From assembly GCA_033977485.1 (NCBI GenBank), contig CM066991.1, positions 128,173,999 to 128,237,998 on the forward strand: DNA of 64,000 bases. Reading direction: 5' to 3'. Position numbers and translations under genes: made by a program. The stretch is from Hydrangea macrophylla (lineage: Eukaryota > Streptophyta > Magnoliopsida > Cornales > Hydrangeaceae). This document shows positions 24,066 to 35,481 of the stretch, in pieces (the stretch's first letter is position 1; the number at the start of each line of letters is the position of its first letter). The notes under the pieces were generated by a model that saw nothing but the letters and a program-made list of their open reading frames with translations, did no database searches and was not told where the DNA came from.

Positions 24066-24662
24066 TCAGTCATCGCCGTAGGTAGCCATCAACAGGTCAA
24101 GCGAGTCGGCCTGATGCAGTCGCTGAACATGGGAGGGGCCTGCCCCAAAATTACAGCTGTGAGAGGTCATCAGTGAAGCAGGTCCAGGGACATCTGCCTC
24201 AGGCAAGGCTGGCTCAAGTGCAAGCGCCTCCTCAAGGTCGACCGCAAAGTCGTCCCATCCTAGGCCATCCTCCTCGGAAATAGAAGCGAGCACAATATCA
24301 ACGTCACCGTCATCCTCAACAGCAGGGACGACCGGTGGAGGTACCTCCAGCTGTGCAAGGTGGGCCTGCACAACCTGAACCTCAAGGGGAAGATAGAAGG
24401 TATCGCTATTAACCAAGCGAACCATTTCAACGAGTACTAAGCGCTGGATCTCTATGAAGTAAAGAATCTCGAGGCGAGCACGAGATAGATCGACCAGTCC
24501 TAATATATGAACCTGATGCCAGAGGTCTAGCTCGACGGTAGCAGCTGCACGCTGCCCAACAGCAGTGAAATAAAGGGTCGCTGAAGCCGGTACTATAGCT
24601 CCTACAGTAACCCAATGCCCTCCAAAAGCATCAGGTACAAACAGGGGCTGAGCTGGATCCAT
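24066..24662 (-). CDS. Extra ORF upstream of gag, unknown function (198 aa)
   Basis: It lies in sense orientation in the leader between PBS and gag, ending 262 bp before the gag-pol ATG and in a different frame. The protein starts MDPAQPLFVPDAFGGHW, is rich in Val, Leu and Ala, and becomes acidic in its second half (EDDGDVDIVLASISEEDG; DDFAVDLEEALALEP). There is no zinc finger, transmembrane segment or signal peptide. I do not recognise a domain. It is the only intact frame of this size in the leader. It may be an accessory protein of this lineage or a chance frame in a young element. Confidence 0.5.
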   Translation of the reverse strand: MDPAQPLFVPDAFGGHWVTVGAIVPASATLYFTAVGQRAAATVELDLWHQVHILGLVDLSRARLEILYFIEIQRLVLVEMVRLVNSDTFYLPLEVQVVQAHLAQLEVPPPVVPAVEDDGDVDIVLASISEEDGLGWDDFAVDLEEALALEPALPEADVPGPASLMTSHSCNFGAGPSHVQRLHQADSLDLLMATYGDD

Positions 24663-24832
24663 ACCTGAAAAGGTACTACTTAAAGTCAGAACAGAATAAT
24701 CTTAGGCGTTTGGGTTCTGAGTCTATCCTCCCTGTCGTATCATCGGGTGTGTAACACTTAATGGAATGTGGAATCGGGTCTATACTGGTAAACCCTAACC
24801 TGGCTAAACTATCTTGAGATAAATAATAACCT

Positions 24833-24845
24833 GGCTCTGATACCA
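24833..24845 (-). other. Primer binding site (tRNA-iMet type)
   Basis: The minus strand reads TGGTATCAGAGCC, matching the 3' end of initiator methionine tRNA, the usual primer for plant chromoviruses. It lies 8 nt inside the 5' LTR boundary. Confidence 0.92.
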
Positions 24846-24853
24846 CTAAATCC

Positions 24854-27800
24854 TGTCACGCCCCGACGTAGCATAAATAAGGAAAGCGTTTAATTTCCTT
24901 TATGGACCCGTAGGTCGCGACAGTTTGAAGGATCGATTCCGTCCCAAACGTCAAACAACAAAACATAATAATCAGAGTAGAGCAATCAAGGCTTACAAAA
25001 ATTTTCTATCTTATTACATCTTATGAACCGAGGTCAACTAAGACACAGACCGCCTTGAAAATAAAATAATATCTTAGAGTCTGTTACAGTCATCCTTAAA
25101 ACAAAACAGTTCATAACTTAAAACAGATAAACTTAAAACATATAATAAATAGTTTCTCGTCCCAACAGCAGCCATTCTTAATTAGCATAATCGTAGGATT
25201 CTTTCTGATTGTAACCTGAAAAGCCTGAACACGAATGTCCAAGACGCATCAACGTCGTCAGCTTCAAGAAGCTGGTGAGTATTAAAAACATAACTTTGAA
25301 TGTAAAACATACCAACTTACCTTTTTTTTTTTTTTCCAATTCAAGATTAAATCCACAAGTTTATAATTATGATTAAAGAGCTCGTTTAGAAAAACAACCA
25401 CAACATTATTTAAAGTGGGTAAATTTACACAGATGGGACCGTGTATGAGAACAATGCACCACACCCATCTTGCCGACGCTTTTCTCTCGACAGCCACAAC
25501 AACCCACTATCCTACTCCTGGTATCTTTGAAACACTCAGATAGCCACACTTTAGCAACGGGGCGCCAGGGAGTGTCCAGTTTGCCTCACACTTTGGTCCG
25601 GGGTACCAGGGAGTGTCCAATGCCTCACACTTTGAATACCCTAACCGCCATGCAAATACCGGGGCTACCCCTCACACAGTATCCAGACTTGAGTTATCAG
25701 GGAGTGTCCGTAGGCCACACTTTAACACTACCATGGGTGCCAGGGAATGTCCGAGTTCGGCTTCACACACTTTAACGCTTCCATGGGCGTCAGGGAGTGT
25801 CCATATTTGCCACCGTCGCATTTCAAAGATACCCTCTTCCACAAACTCTACCACAACCACAACCACAACCACGACCACAAAACACAAAACTCAACCACAA
25901 CCACAACCACGACCACAAACACAAACTCATACTCTTTCCCCACTACCATTACTCTTTTCCACACAGACTGACACCCCTATGCATGTACCACTGACCCACA
26001 TGAATGGTATGTACTTAAACAAAAATGCTGAATTAAAGGAACAACACGCGTACGGGGATTAATGAGTCATACTACAATGTTTTAATCATTCAAACATAAC
26101 CAAATAGAGTTCTGATTAACCAAGTTTCCCAAACAGGACCTCAACAGTATATAAATTTCATCCAAACAGTCCCATAACAGAAAAACAGACAAAAACAGAA
26201 ACTGCAATACCTCGCGCGCGCGGGCCGCTCGCGCGAAGGGTCGCTCGCGCGGGCCGCTCGCGCGATAAGCCCATTTTTCCTTTTATTAATAAACTTTTCT
26301 GTCTGCCTGAGGAAAGCAAGGTCGCGCGCGCGGATCGCTCGCGCGAAGGGGTTCTCGCGCGACCCTCGCTCGCGCGACCAGCCAAATTTTCAATATATAT
26401 ATATAAACTCTTACGTCTGCCTGGGGAAGCCTACCTCGCGCGCGCGGGCCGCTCGCGCGAAGGGTCGCTCGCGCGGGCCGCTCGCGCGATACTCGCGCGC
26501 GCGATCGTGGCGCGAGATGAAGCTGAGGCTTCGTCTTCTTCGCAGAAACTGCTCTGTTTCAGCTTTAGGGGTCCAAAATGACCCATTTTGGAATTCTAAA
26601 GTATATAGGACATATAACATATGATTCTCTTCGGTTTTTCCCAAGGATTAAGAATCTAAAGTCAATTTAACACCATTTGATTCATAGCTCTCTAATTTTA
26701 GGAAAAACTCAAACATGTCAAAATTTCATTTTCAATATACTTTCTTATATGAACGAATTGGGTTCTAAAACTTCAGACATAACATCAATGAGGTATAATC
26801 TTTCATAATCAACTCTAAAAACAAGTTTTGGTTAAGTTTTGAAAATCTTGATTTTTCAAGCCATGAACTTCAACGTATGATCATCAAGGAAGAATTTAAC
26901 AATCAGACAAGTATGAAGAAATTAAAGCATGAATTACATTCTGAGTGAGTTCTAAATACTCACTGAGATTAGAGATGGAAGTAATTGTTGAGAAAGAAAG
27001 ACCAAATAAGAATATTGCAATCCAAATCAAACTTTCAAGCTATGGAGGTTGGGTTCTTTCTCTTCCTCAAAAATATGAACTAAGGACTCTCTGCTCTCTC
27101 TGTGTTTTTGTGTACTGCAGAATGTGTGTCTTTAGAGGGAGTGTATGTGAGTGTATATAAAGAAAGCCAATCTTGGCCACCAAGTTCAACCTAGAAGACT
27201 CTACATTAGATTTCAAGTACTAATTTCTCATTCAATCCTAAATGAACTACAAAATCACAGGTGTGTGTGTGTGTGTGTGTGTGATACACTTACGTATACA
27301 TATATACACCCTCAGATGGTGAAGAGGCACATAGGGTGGTAGGGGTCAAATGGGGTTGTTTGGCAATTTAGCTTATGGCACAACATTTGCACATATAAGC
27401 TAAGCATTCCCAAACAATGCCTTACCCAATGATTACTTGCCATAATTGGAAATAAAGTAAATGTCTAAATCGGTCACTTCCAAAATCTGTGGAAGTTAAA
27501 CACAACATGGACAGTTTTGGACATAAACTGGTATTTTCGGGGCGCGGTGGTCACCACAAAATACAGGAAATTCATTTTAACTTAAGAAATGGTTTTCTGG
27601 TTTCATAAAAATACTGGTTGAGTCAATAGAAGTTATTTTCACCGTTTTGAAATACAGACTTTGAAATCCACACAGGTATTATTAATTTTATAAAAATTAC
27701 AATTTGGTCCCCAATAAACTTTAAATGTGAATTAATATTCCAAACAAGTGACTGGAATTAAAGTAAAAGCAGACCATGCCAATTGAATTTAAATATACCA

Positions 27801-27866
27801 ATGCCAATACACATAAATTAAATATGGACATGAATTTTAAATTAAATGGAAATGCAGGTTGTTACA
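24854..27866 (-). repeat. 5' LTR of the chromovirus
   Basis: A 3,013-bp direct copy of 16271-19282. Differences noted by eye: about nine substitutions, a shorter T run (near 25322) and a longer GT run (about 27260-27284). The CG-rich blocks (26211-26516) are identical in both LTRs. Confidence 0.95.
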
Positions 27867-27871
27867 CTACT

Positions 27872-29781
27872 AACACATTCACAGAGATAAATGTATCAAT
27901 TATTATTATTATTATTATCTCTCAACGAAAAGGTGGCTACAAGATACCTTTTGGATCTTAGCCAAGGGGTACCAAAAGCTTCATTTAAATTTAAATAAGT
28001 TGGTGCCCAAAGCAACATTTCAATTTAAATCAATGGATGTAAAGCCCAATGAATGCCTAAATTACCATTTAGATTCAGTCTAAAAGGTGCCAACATTACA
28101 TACACCTTTTGAAAAATATAATCATTTCCAAACAGAAATAACATTTGAGAACTCTGAACTTTTTTTTTTTTTACTAAAATATCACAAAACACGAATAGTC
28201 ACAAACGTTGACTTTTTCAGATTTAACACTTTCTGAGGAAAATTAAAAACTCCAAATTTTACGAAAATTAGATTGAAAACAGTGAAGAAATTAACAAAAT
28301 CAAGTAATTCAACCACTTAATCAGGATCGGTACACCCTTTGCATTTAAACTAGTTGTGTAATTCATTCACTGTTTTGCAAACCAAATCATAAAAGTTGCA
28401 CTGTTTCAGAGATGCTATTTGACAAAAGAAATTCACTGTTTTAAAGTTGACTGCTTGAGGAGTATCAGTATGTTACACAAAATCAATACGGAGTACAAAA
28501 ATTAACCAAAGCATGTCTTGTTACTAGATCAAAAGGTGTGATGCCGATTACCTACCAATTTTCTAGAAGGTACGAAGGAAAATGCATTAATTTGGAATAT
28601 TTTTCAAATGCATTAATTTGGAATATTTTTTTGAACCACAAAATACATTGGTTTGTAAATATAAAATCCAAACAGTTCACTGTGAAGAAACAACGCACTG
28701 TTTGGAAGAATGTTCCAAATAGGTGCACTGTTTTATCCAAAGGTCATATTTCAAATAACCACAAACTGTTTGCACCTTTTGGTAATAACTTTTCACAAAA
28801 GAATGTAACCATTAATAACTCTACAGACTTCTACTTGATATTCATATCAGTATAAAATTGTTTAAGCAAGTGAGTAACATATCAGATACACACAACTACA
28901 TGTGTAAACATATACATATACGGTATATGACATGGATCAATGTGGAAGAAGCAGATTGGTTAACCCAATTTATGAACTAGAGTATCAAACTTATGTGATT
29001 CAAACAGAACAATTGTTTTCTGATTTGCTAACCAGAAATGTAATTTTCAGATTTATACCAACAGTGAAAACAACGATTCATAATACAAAGACTGAATTTT
29101 AAGAAACTCTCTGCGGATCCGAACTGGAAAACGCTATTTTACAGATTCATTTAAATTACAAGTTTTGATGGAACAATAGAAAATAAATCTGATTTAAAAT
29201 ATTGAGAAAGAATTCGAGCCCAGTGAACTGTTTCCTTAAGACGAATTTGCTCCCTCTCGGTGCACAAGGTTGATGAACAATTGTCTCCCAAGATAGAACG
29301 GATTTTTCAATTCTGTATAAGTTGCACTCCAATATGCAGAACCCAACGAACGCAAATATATGTATAATACTCGAACAAACTTCATTCTAATATACAGAGA
29401 TAGAGAATAATTTTGTATATTTTAAAATAAATGAACAAGACTCATATATATAGGTTGCAAGAGACTGTTCGTCAACAGTCACAACCCTTCGAAAGGAGAC
29501 TGTTCGTTAACAGTCACAAACATTCGAATAAGGGGTTGTTTGTTAAAACCCATATACAACACTAATTCCAATTTATCATTCAATTTTCCAACAAACTATC
29601 CACTTGTTGATGTGGATTCCCAAAATTAATATTCATCAGTTACCAAAAAAAGTTTGAATTAATTTCAAAACTGTCATAATACAGCAGCAGGTGAATAATT
29701 TAAGTGCTCCGTTTAGGTGTACCTAGCATTGCTTGTCTGGATATAGATCACGCCCACACACAATTCACTTTACACTGCTAA

Positions 29782-29812
<31 letters not shown>

Positions 29813-30487
29813 TCATAAAGACACTCGTACACTTCATATTTACCCTTAACTTGACATTTGAGGGACTTTTTAATAAATTGAAATCAAATTGGACATTAAA
29901 TTCTTGACAATTACTTCTAAAACTTTTTGCTAATTTTTTTTTTTTTTTTTGTTGTTGTCCTATGGGCTGTAGGGACACTACCCAACAATATACACATGGC
30001 TCTATTACCTTACCACGTTTGTTAATAAACCGTTGAAAATTCATGTGCACCATTGTACTTGAAGTGTTTAATTTGTGCAAGAGTAATATTTGGGTGGTAA
30101 ACATTTTTTATAAATATATTCTCTCTCTTAGATGGCATAGAGTGTGTTTGTAAAAAGTGTTTGTCACTCTAACATTATTGTTTATGCAAGTAATAGAATT
30201 CAAAAATCATTGTATCGTTGGGGGGGGGGAAGAAGAAAGAAAGAAAGAGGACTGTAATCGTCATGGTGTATTATTAGTCCTCGTGCCACTACATTTAGTG
30301 GACCATTGCAACATACTAATGAAATTTGAAAATGATAAAGTGGCTATTCACACATACATATATGTGTATATATATATATTTATATATATATATATAAAAC
30401 ATATACACATAGGGACATTAGCATTGGAACCAGCCACGTGGGAGGATCTTAATCCAACCAAAAAAGATTTACACGGTTCCATATGCT
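27872..30487. other. AT-rich non-genic DNA with short tandem repeats
   Basis: No credible gene. It contains an ATT run (about 27900-27918), a 31-bp direct duplication carrying ATGCATTAATTTGGAATATT (about 28582-28632), a 35-bp tandem duplication at 29461-29530 and TA runs near 29781-29803 and 30370-30396. Old, unrecognised retrotransposon remnants are possible. Confidence 0.5.
29461..29530 (+). repeat. 35-bp tandem repeat with palindromic core
   Basis: Two units start at 29461 and 29496. Each contains GACTGTTCGTCAACAGTC or GACTGTTCGTTAACAGTC, an inverted repeat of GACTGTT/AACAGTC around a 4-bp loop. Confidence 0.8.
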
Positions 30488-30490
30488 TTA

Positions 30491-30868
30491 GAGCATTTTT
30501 AATGGGAGAGTGGAGAGCCATCCCTTCCAATCACCATTTTGTCTAGTGAAATTGAAAAATAGATGGTCCAATGGAGGAACTAAATGGCTAGGCGAAATGG
30601 AGAGTGAGAAATTGAAGAGCCAAAATGTAGAGATCCCTTTCAACCACCATTTTTAATTTTTTATTCATTAATAATGAGTGTTTCTTATTCATTAATAATG
30701 AGTATTTCTTATTTGAATAAAAATAGAAAATATAAATCAAAATAAATGGCTAGTGAATTTGGCTAGTGTAATTGGAGAAGATTAGTATAGTGGACTAGAC
30801 ATTACACTATTTAATGAGCCAAATTTCACTTTTACCTAACACTTTTGCCTCTTCCAGTGGAGATGATC
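30491..30868. mobile_element. Tourist-like MITE (PIF/Harbinger)
   Basis: The left end is GAGCATTTTTAATGGGAGAG and the right end is CTTCCAGTGGAGATGATC, a diverged inverted repeat of the GAGCATCTCCA class. It is flanked by TTA at 30488-30490 and 30869-30871. No coding capacity. It contains a ~26-bp tandem duplication (TTATTCATTAATAATGAGT, about 30660-30712). Confidence 0.7.
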
Positions 30869-31243
30869 TTAGTATTATCAATTGCTCTTCGTTTCATAAA
30901 TCATTGAGAACCATTTCATGTGGACCATTTTAGTGCCTAATGTGCGCAATTAAATGGTTAAAAAAGTTAAAAAGAATGATGAAAAGACACTTCCAAATTT
31001 AATGGAGTAAATGCTATTAGGATGCATGCCTGATGCCAGAGCAGTCAAAGTATCATTATAAGCAACACATAAACCAAAGAAAGATTTTTTTAAAAAAAAA
31101 TTGAGGAAGTGGGTATTAGAATAATGAACCATGTGAACGATGGGAAGTATAATATACATAGATACATATAAATACTACTATATCTGAAATTAAAGGCCCC
31201 GCACACAAAACCAAAATAGCTGTAATCGATTGCCAGAGAGTAG

Positions 31244-31250
31244 TATAAAT
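31244..31250 (+). promoter_or_regulatory. TATA box of EDGP-like gene A
   Basis: TATAAAT lies 63 bp before the ATG. The block around it (AGCTGTAATCGA ... AGTAGTATAAAT) is conserved before the pseudogene copy at 34465-34471, which supports a shared, duplicated core promoter. Confidence 0.7.
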
Positions 31251-31312
31251 CTCATGTAAGTTTTGCAGGCATCTCAGACTCTGAGTGCTGCAATTTAAGC
31301 TTGTCTACATTA

Positions 31313-32638
31313 ATGGCTTCTAATTCCCTCCTCCATGTCCTCCTCTTTTCTTTTCCCTTCATTCTGTTCTCATCAGTTTCAAATGCAGCCACACCACCAC
31401 TAGAAACCCATGCCCTAATCTTTCCCATCAAGAAAGACAATGTTACCCTCCAATACTACACTAGCATTGACATGGGCACTGATCCTATTTCCTTTTTGGA
31501 CGTAGTTATTGATCTTGGGGGTCAATTCGTGTGGTTCGACTGCAACCACTATAACTCCTCATCCTATCGCCCAGTTCGCTGCGGCTCTGCCAAGTGCAGA
31601 GCAGCCAAAGGCATTGGGTGCATTGGTTGTAATGCACCCAGTAGACCCGGGTGCACCAACAACACCTGCGGTGTCTCTCCTTATAACCCCATCAAGAATT
31701 TGCTCGAGGCTGATGGGCTCGGTGAGGATTCCACAAGTGTCTCTTTCACAGATGGCCGATTTTACCTGACTGAGACCAATGTGCCCAATTTTCCTTTCTC
31801 ATGTGTGGGCTCAAGCTCGTATCTCTTGGAAGGCTTAGCTAGTCCTACTAAAGGAATGGCTGGCCTTGCAAGGACAGACACTTCCTTACCTCTAAAGCTC
31901 GCTTTGGTGTTGAAATTGTCTCGTAAGTTTGCTCTTTGCATTCCATCTTCTCCCGGGTGGCCATTCGGGGGCATGTTTATCGGCGGTGGACCCTACTTTG
32001 TGCCACCTTATGCTAAAGACTTGTCCAAGTCACTAATCATCACCCCACTCATCATTAACCCGGTGAGCACTGCACCAATTTACTCAGAAGGCGACCCGTC
32101 TGATGAGTATTTTATCGATGTTAAATCAATCAAAATAAGTGGTCAAGTTGTTGATTTTGAGTCTTCCTTGCTGGGCATTGACAAAGAAGGCGTTGGTGGG
32201 ACGAAACTTAGTACCATAGCCCCATATGGCATTTTACATAGTTCCATTTATAATTCTTTTATCAATGTATTTGTCAAAAAGGCTGCAAATAGGAAGATCA
32301 AGAGAGTAAAATCAGTGGCACCATTCGGGGCGTGTTTCAGCTCAAAGACCATTGGAAGCACCACGACTGGACCGGCAGTCCCAAACATCGATCTAGTGCT
32401 GGAAAGCAAAGGCGTGAATTGGAGGATTTATGGGGCCAACTCAATGGTGAAGGTGAAGAAGGATGTGTTGTGCCTAGGATTCATAGATGGGGGAGCAGAG
32501 CCGAGGACATCAATCGTCTTAGGCGGACTTCAGTTGGAGAATATTCTGCTGGAATTTGATTTAGGTTTTTCCAAGCTCGGGTTTAGCTCTTCACTCTTAA
32601 TCCATAACACAACTTGTTCCCAGTCCAGAATTTTTTAG
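31313..32638 (+). CDS. EDGP/basic 7S globulin-like protein A (pepsin fold, inactive), 441 aa
   Basis: An intronless gene for a secreted cell-wall protein of the A1 aspartic-protease-like family that includes carrot EDGP, tomato XEGIP and cereal TAXI inhibitors; several members inhibit microbial glycoside hydrolases. ATG at 31313 is chosen because the frame upstream opens only with TTG. Residues 1-25 form a signal peptide ending SVSNA. The first active-site motif is DLGG (67-70) instead of DTGS. The second is GGTKLST (295-301), with Ser in place of the catalytic Asp, so proteolysis is not expected. Twelve cysteines are present, the usual disulfide number for this subfamily. The C-terminal block LGGLQLENILLEFDL is intact. 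Gene A is the parental-type copy of the pseudogene downstream. Which enzyme it inhibits, if any, cannot be read from sequence. Confidence 0.93.
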   Translation: MASNSLLHVLLFSFPFILFSSVSNAATPPLETHALIFPIKKDNVTLQYYTSIDMGTDPISFLDVVIDLGGQFVWFDCNHYNSSSYRPVRCGSAKCRAAKGIGCIGCNAPSRPGCTNNTCGVSPYNPIKNLLEADGLGEDSTSVSFTDGRFYLTETNVPNFPFSCVGSSSYLLEGLASPTKGMAGLARTDTSLPLKLALVLKLSRKFALCIPSSPGWPFGGMFIGGGPYFVPPYAKDLSKSLIITPLIINPVSTAPIYSEGDPSDEYFIDVKSIKISGQVVDFESSLLGIDKEGVGGTKLSTIAPYGILHSSIYNSFINVFVKKAANRKIKRVKSVAPFGACFSSKTIGSTTTGPAVPNIDLVLESKGVNWRIYGANSMVKVKKDVLCLGFIDGGAEPRTSIVLGGLQLENILLEFDLGFSKLGFSSSLLIHNTTCSQSRIF

Positions 32639-32838
32639 AGGAACTGTAACTTGGGGTCAACAGTAAATGTGTCTTCATTTGTTTTGGTTTTTGTTTTTGT
32701 TTTTTGTTTTTTTGACTTTTTGTTTCGGGTTGATTGCAAATGTATGTTCATTTAAAAGCATAATATTTTAGATTTTGTATCACCATCAACGTATACATGG
32801 TATATGTGTGTATGGGTTCTTGGGAGTCTGAAATTTTC

Positions 32839-32844
32839 AATAAA
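32839..32844 (+). other. Putative polyadenylation signal of gene A
   Basis: AATAAA about 200 bp after the stop codon, following a T-rich stretch. Plausible position, not proven. Confidence 0.4.
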
Positions 32845-32849
32845 AGCAC

Positions 32850-33691
32850 TATTGGATTCCGGACTTATTTAGACAACTGATGATTTGCTTGGTTCATGTG
32901 GATTTAGTGAAATGAAAGAAAGTAAAATACATAGGAAAGCGTTTCATTTGTTTGGTTTACGGGAAAACATGGAGAAAAATAGGAAGAAAAAGAAAATATT
33001 GTGAAAAATAAATTAAACTTTTGAATTTTGCAAGTCACTACTTTTCTTCATTTTTTTTCATTAGATAATATTTTGGAATTTTTTAGTGTTATTTTAGTGC
33101 TGCAGTTCTTTCCCATTGATATCATGGAATTTGTTTATATCTTGCACAAAACCAATGAGGAAAGCCGACCTGCACAGTCATCCAAATACAGGTGTCGAGA
33201 ACAATAGAGAACATGAAGACTCATAATAAAGTTTTTGTTATATAAGGCAAACTATGGATAATTCTCTCATACATAACCAACCCACAGAAATACTGTACAA
33301 AGAACTCCTACTGTCAATATAATCAGAGCAACTCTGTTTTTCATTCACACTATCACCACAATTAAGCGCCAGAAGATAGCATTTATCTTGCTAAAGCTTG
33401 AACTTATAAAATGAAATACAAGTGTTATATAAATAACTTGTATGTTTCCACTTTCCACCCTTGAGGATATTTGAGAAATACAAAATTGGCATGTGATTAA
33501 GAGAAGAATCAGATCTAAATAGTTTTGTATTTATGTCGTTACTTTAGATACACATGAGTTACCACTGACAGAAAATACTCTAAGAACTCATTCTTTATCG
33601 AAATAATGAATATAATACCATTTTCATAAAATTCAATTAAAAGTGCAGATAGTCATATCAACATGTAGAAAACAAAAAGAGACGGTACACT
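32850..33691. other. Non-genic DNA between gene A and the next MITE
   Basis: AT-rich, no ORF or repeat structure that I can support. Confidence 0.6.
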
Positions 33692-33694
33692 TTA

Positions 33695-34174
33695 GAGCAT
33701 CTCCAGCGGTGTAATGGTATATAGGGTCAATCTAACATAAGTTCATATATAGATGAGTGAAATTCTACATCGGTGTAAAGGGGTAACCGGCTAGGGGAAT
33801 GCCGGCTAGAGGGTGGCCGGCCAATCCTCTGCCGGCTAGAGGTGGTTGTGAATAGCCGGCTATGCCTTAGCCGGTGAATTGCTTTTTTTTTTTTTTTTTT
33901 TAATCTTTTCTTTGCAACCAACAAACCAAAAAAAAAACAACAACAACAATTCCTAGCCGGTTATGCCTTAGCCGGTTGGGCATTTTAACACACAAAAAAA
34001 GAAAAAGAAAAGAATAACTAAACGACTAAGGGTTGGCCGGCTAATGGTCTGCCGGCACATTGCCTCTGCCATCTACGCTGTATGGTAAGAAATTTAGTCG
34101 AAGTGTAAACTTAAGTTTCGCTACTATATATATACTTAAGTTATTTACCCTACCAACTACACCATTGCGTGAGT
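33695..34174. mobile_element. Degenerate Tourist-like MITE with CCGGCTA repeats
   Basis: The left end is GAGCATCTCCAGCGGTGTAA, preceded by TTA (33692-33694), the same class as other Harbinger-type ends in this window. The right end is eroded: an inverted partner of GGTGTAATGGTA...TAGGGT is visible around 34145-34172, but the outermost bases are lost. The interior has multiple GCCGGCTA/TAGCCGGC words (33786-34060) that give strong internal pairing. Right boundary approximate. Confidence 0.5.
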
Positions 34175-34464
34175 GTGTAGGGTAAAAAACTTAAGTTCCT
34201 ATATATTCACTTCTGTTTGAACATAGCCGGGGTTATTGATAAATCCAAGAGATTAGCAAACTGGACCAAGTGAATAGTGTGAAATATTATGCGCACATGT
34301 ATGTACATATAAATATATTGGAGGGCTACCTTGAATTGAGTGCAAATATATACTCCTAGTAGTTTATCAGCAGTGGAAGAAGCCCATCATCGCCCATCAA
34401 TTCTGGCCAAAGCCCTATGTCTTTAATGAATCCAAAACAGCTGTAATCGACACCAAAGTAGTAG

Positions 34465-34471
34465 TATAAAT
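34465..34471 (+). promoter_or_regulatory. TATA box of the EDGP pseudogene
   Basis: TATAAAT 51 bp before the former ATG, with the same upstream block (AGCTGTAATCGA) as gene A. The duplicated unit therefore included the core promoter. Confidence 0.55.
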
Positions 34472-34521
34472 TAATGTATGCCCTGCCCTCTATTTCTCAA
34501 TTGCAATTAAGCTTTTCTTCA

Positions 34522-35026
34522 ATGGATTCTACTTCCAAGGTTATGAATGTCCTTTTCTTTTCCCTTGTTTTCTTCTCACCAGTTTCAAATGCAGCCACAC
34601 CTCCACTAGAAACCCATGCCCTAATCTTTCCCATCAAGAATGACAATGTCACCCTCCAATATTAGACCAGCATTGACATGGGTACTAATCCTATTTCCTT
34701 CTTGGATGTAGTCATTGATCTTGGGGGTCAGTTTGTGTGGTTCGACTGCGGCTCTGCCAAATGTGGGGCCGCCAAGGGCTCTGGTGCATTGGTTGTATCG
34801 CACCCAGTAGACCTGGATGCTCCAACAATACATGTGGTGTCTTTCCTTATAATGCCATCAAGAATTTGCTACAGGTTAATGGGCTCGGTGAGGATGTCAT
34901 GAGTGTCTATTTCACGGATGGCTTATGGTACCTGACTCAAACCAATGTGCCCAATTTTCCTTTCTCATGTGTGTGAACCCGTCTCTCTTGCAAGGCTTAC
35001 CTAGTCCTACTAAAGGAATGGTTGGC
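34522..35026 (+). pseudogene. EDGP-like pseudogene psi-B, 5' part
   Basis: A close relative of gene A, starting MDSTSKVMNVLFFSLVFFS with a signal-peptide-like start and the conserved ATPPLETHALIFPIK block. Lesions: TAG at 34663-34665 where gene A has a Tyr codon; an in-frame 39-bp deletion after WFDC (near 34748); a one-base deletion near 34780; further frame disruption near 34972. The sequence breaks off at 35026 inside the equivalent of gene A's GMAGLA (residues 181-186) and resumes at 46094 after an inserted transposon nest. TTGGC (35022-35026) is the left copy of the target duplication. Confidence 0.92.
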
Positions 35027-35481
35027 TGTCATGTTTCAGAATTTTATTGAAGGGCAATTGGGTAATTTTACCTTTTCTGTTGGGGGCTCTAAATTTATTT
35101 GACTGTATTTAAATTTATGGAGCATGACTACATTAATTATTTTCCCCTTCATATGCTTTAAAAAAAATAAATAAATAAATTTTCTGTTAATGTGGGTGTA
35201 TTTGTTTAATTTTGGGTTCACACCATTGGGTCAGACTGTCCATTGGGATAGCAAACATTTCATTTTGAACAAACTAGCAAAGCGGGACCCACACCAAACC
35301 CATATGGTAGGCCGAATGCTCCCATTTGGGAGTCATTCACGTTACTTCTTCCTTTTTCTCATTCTTCATCTCTTCTTCTCCTCCTTCAAGTTCAAGAGCC
35401 AAAGAAACCCAAAAATCTCTACTTCTACTCCATCTCCTTCTACAAGATTTGAAGAGGTGGTCAAGAACAACATCCTCTAGC

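Larger units (their letters stand above)
16271..27866 (-). mobile_element. Complete Ty3/gypsy chromovirus (Tekay/Del-type) LTR retrotransposon
   Basis: An 11,596-bp element read from right to left. Direct 3.0-kb LTRs start TGTAAC and end GTGACA in element orientation. A 5-bp target duplication CTACT lies on both sides (16266-16270 and 27867-27871). The internal region holds a tRNA-iMet-type PBS, an extra ORF, an uninterrupted gag-pol with domain order gag-PR-RT-RH-IN-chromodomain, and a polypurine tract next to the 3' LTR. That domain order and the C-terminal chromodomain place it among plant chromoviruses; assignment to the Tekay/Del lineage rests on overall protein similarity and LTR size. 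By eye the LTRs differ by only about nine substitutions and two length changes, so insertion was recent. It appears structurally competent. Confidence 0.95.

Noticed and set aside
16271..27866. Large segmental duplication of host DNA (3-kb direct repeats)
   Set aside because: TG...CA ends, a 5-bp target duplication, PBS and PPT show that the repeats are LTRs.
31301..31312. Upstream start of EDGP-like gene A giving MSTL before MASN
   Set aside because: The codon at 31301 is TTG, not ATG. ATG 31313 gives the MAS... start and signal peptide usual in this family.
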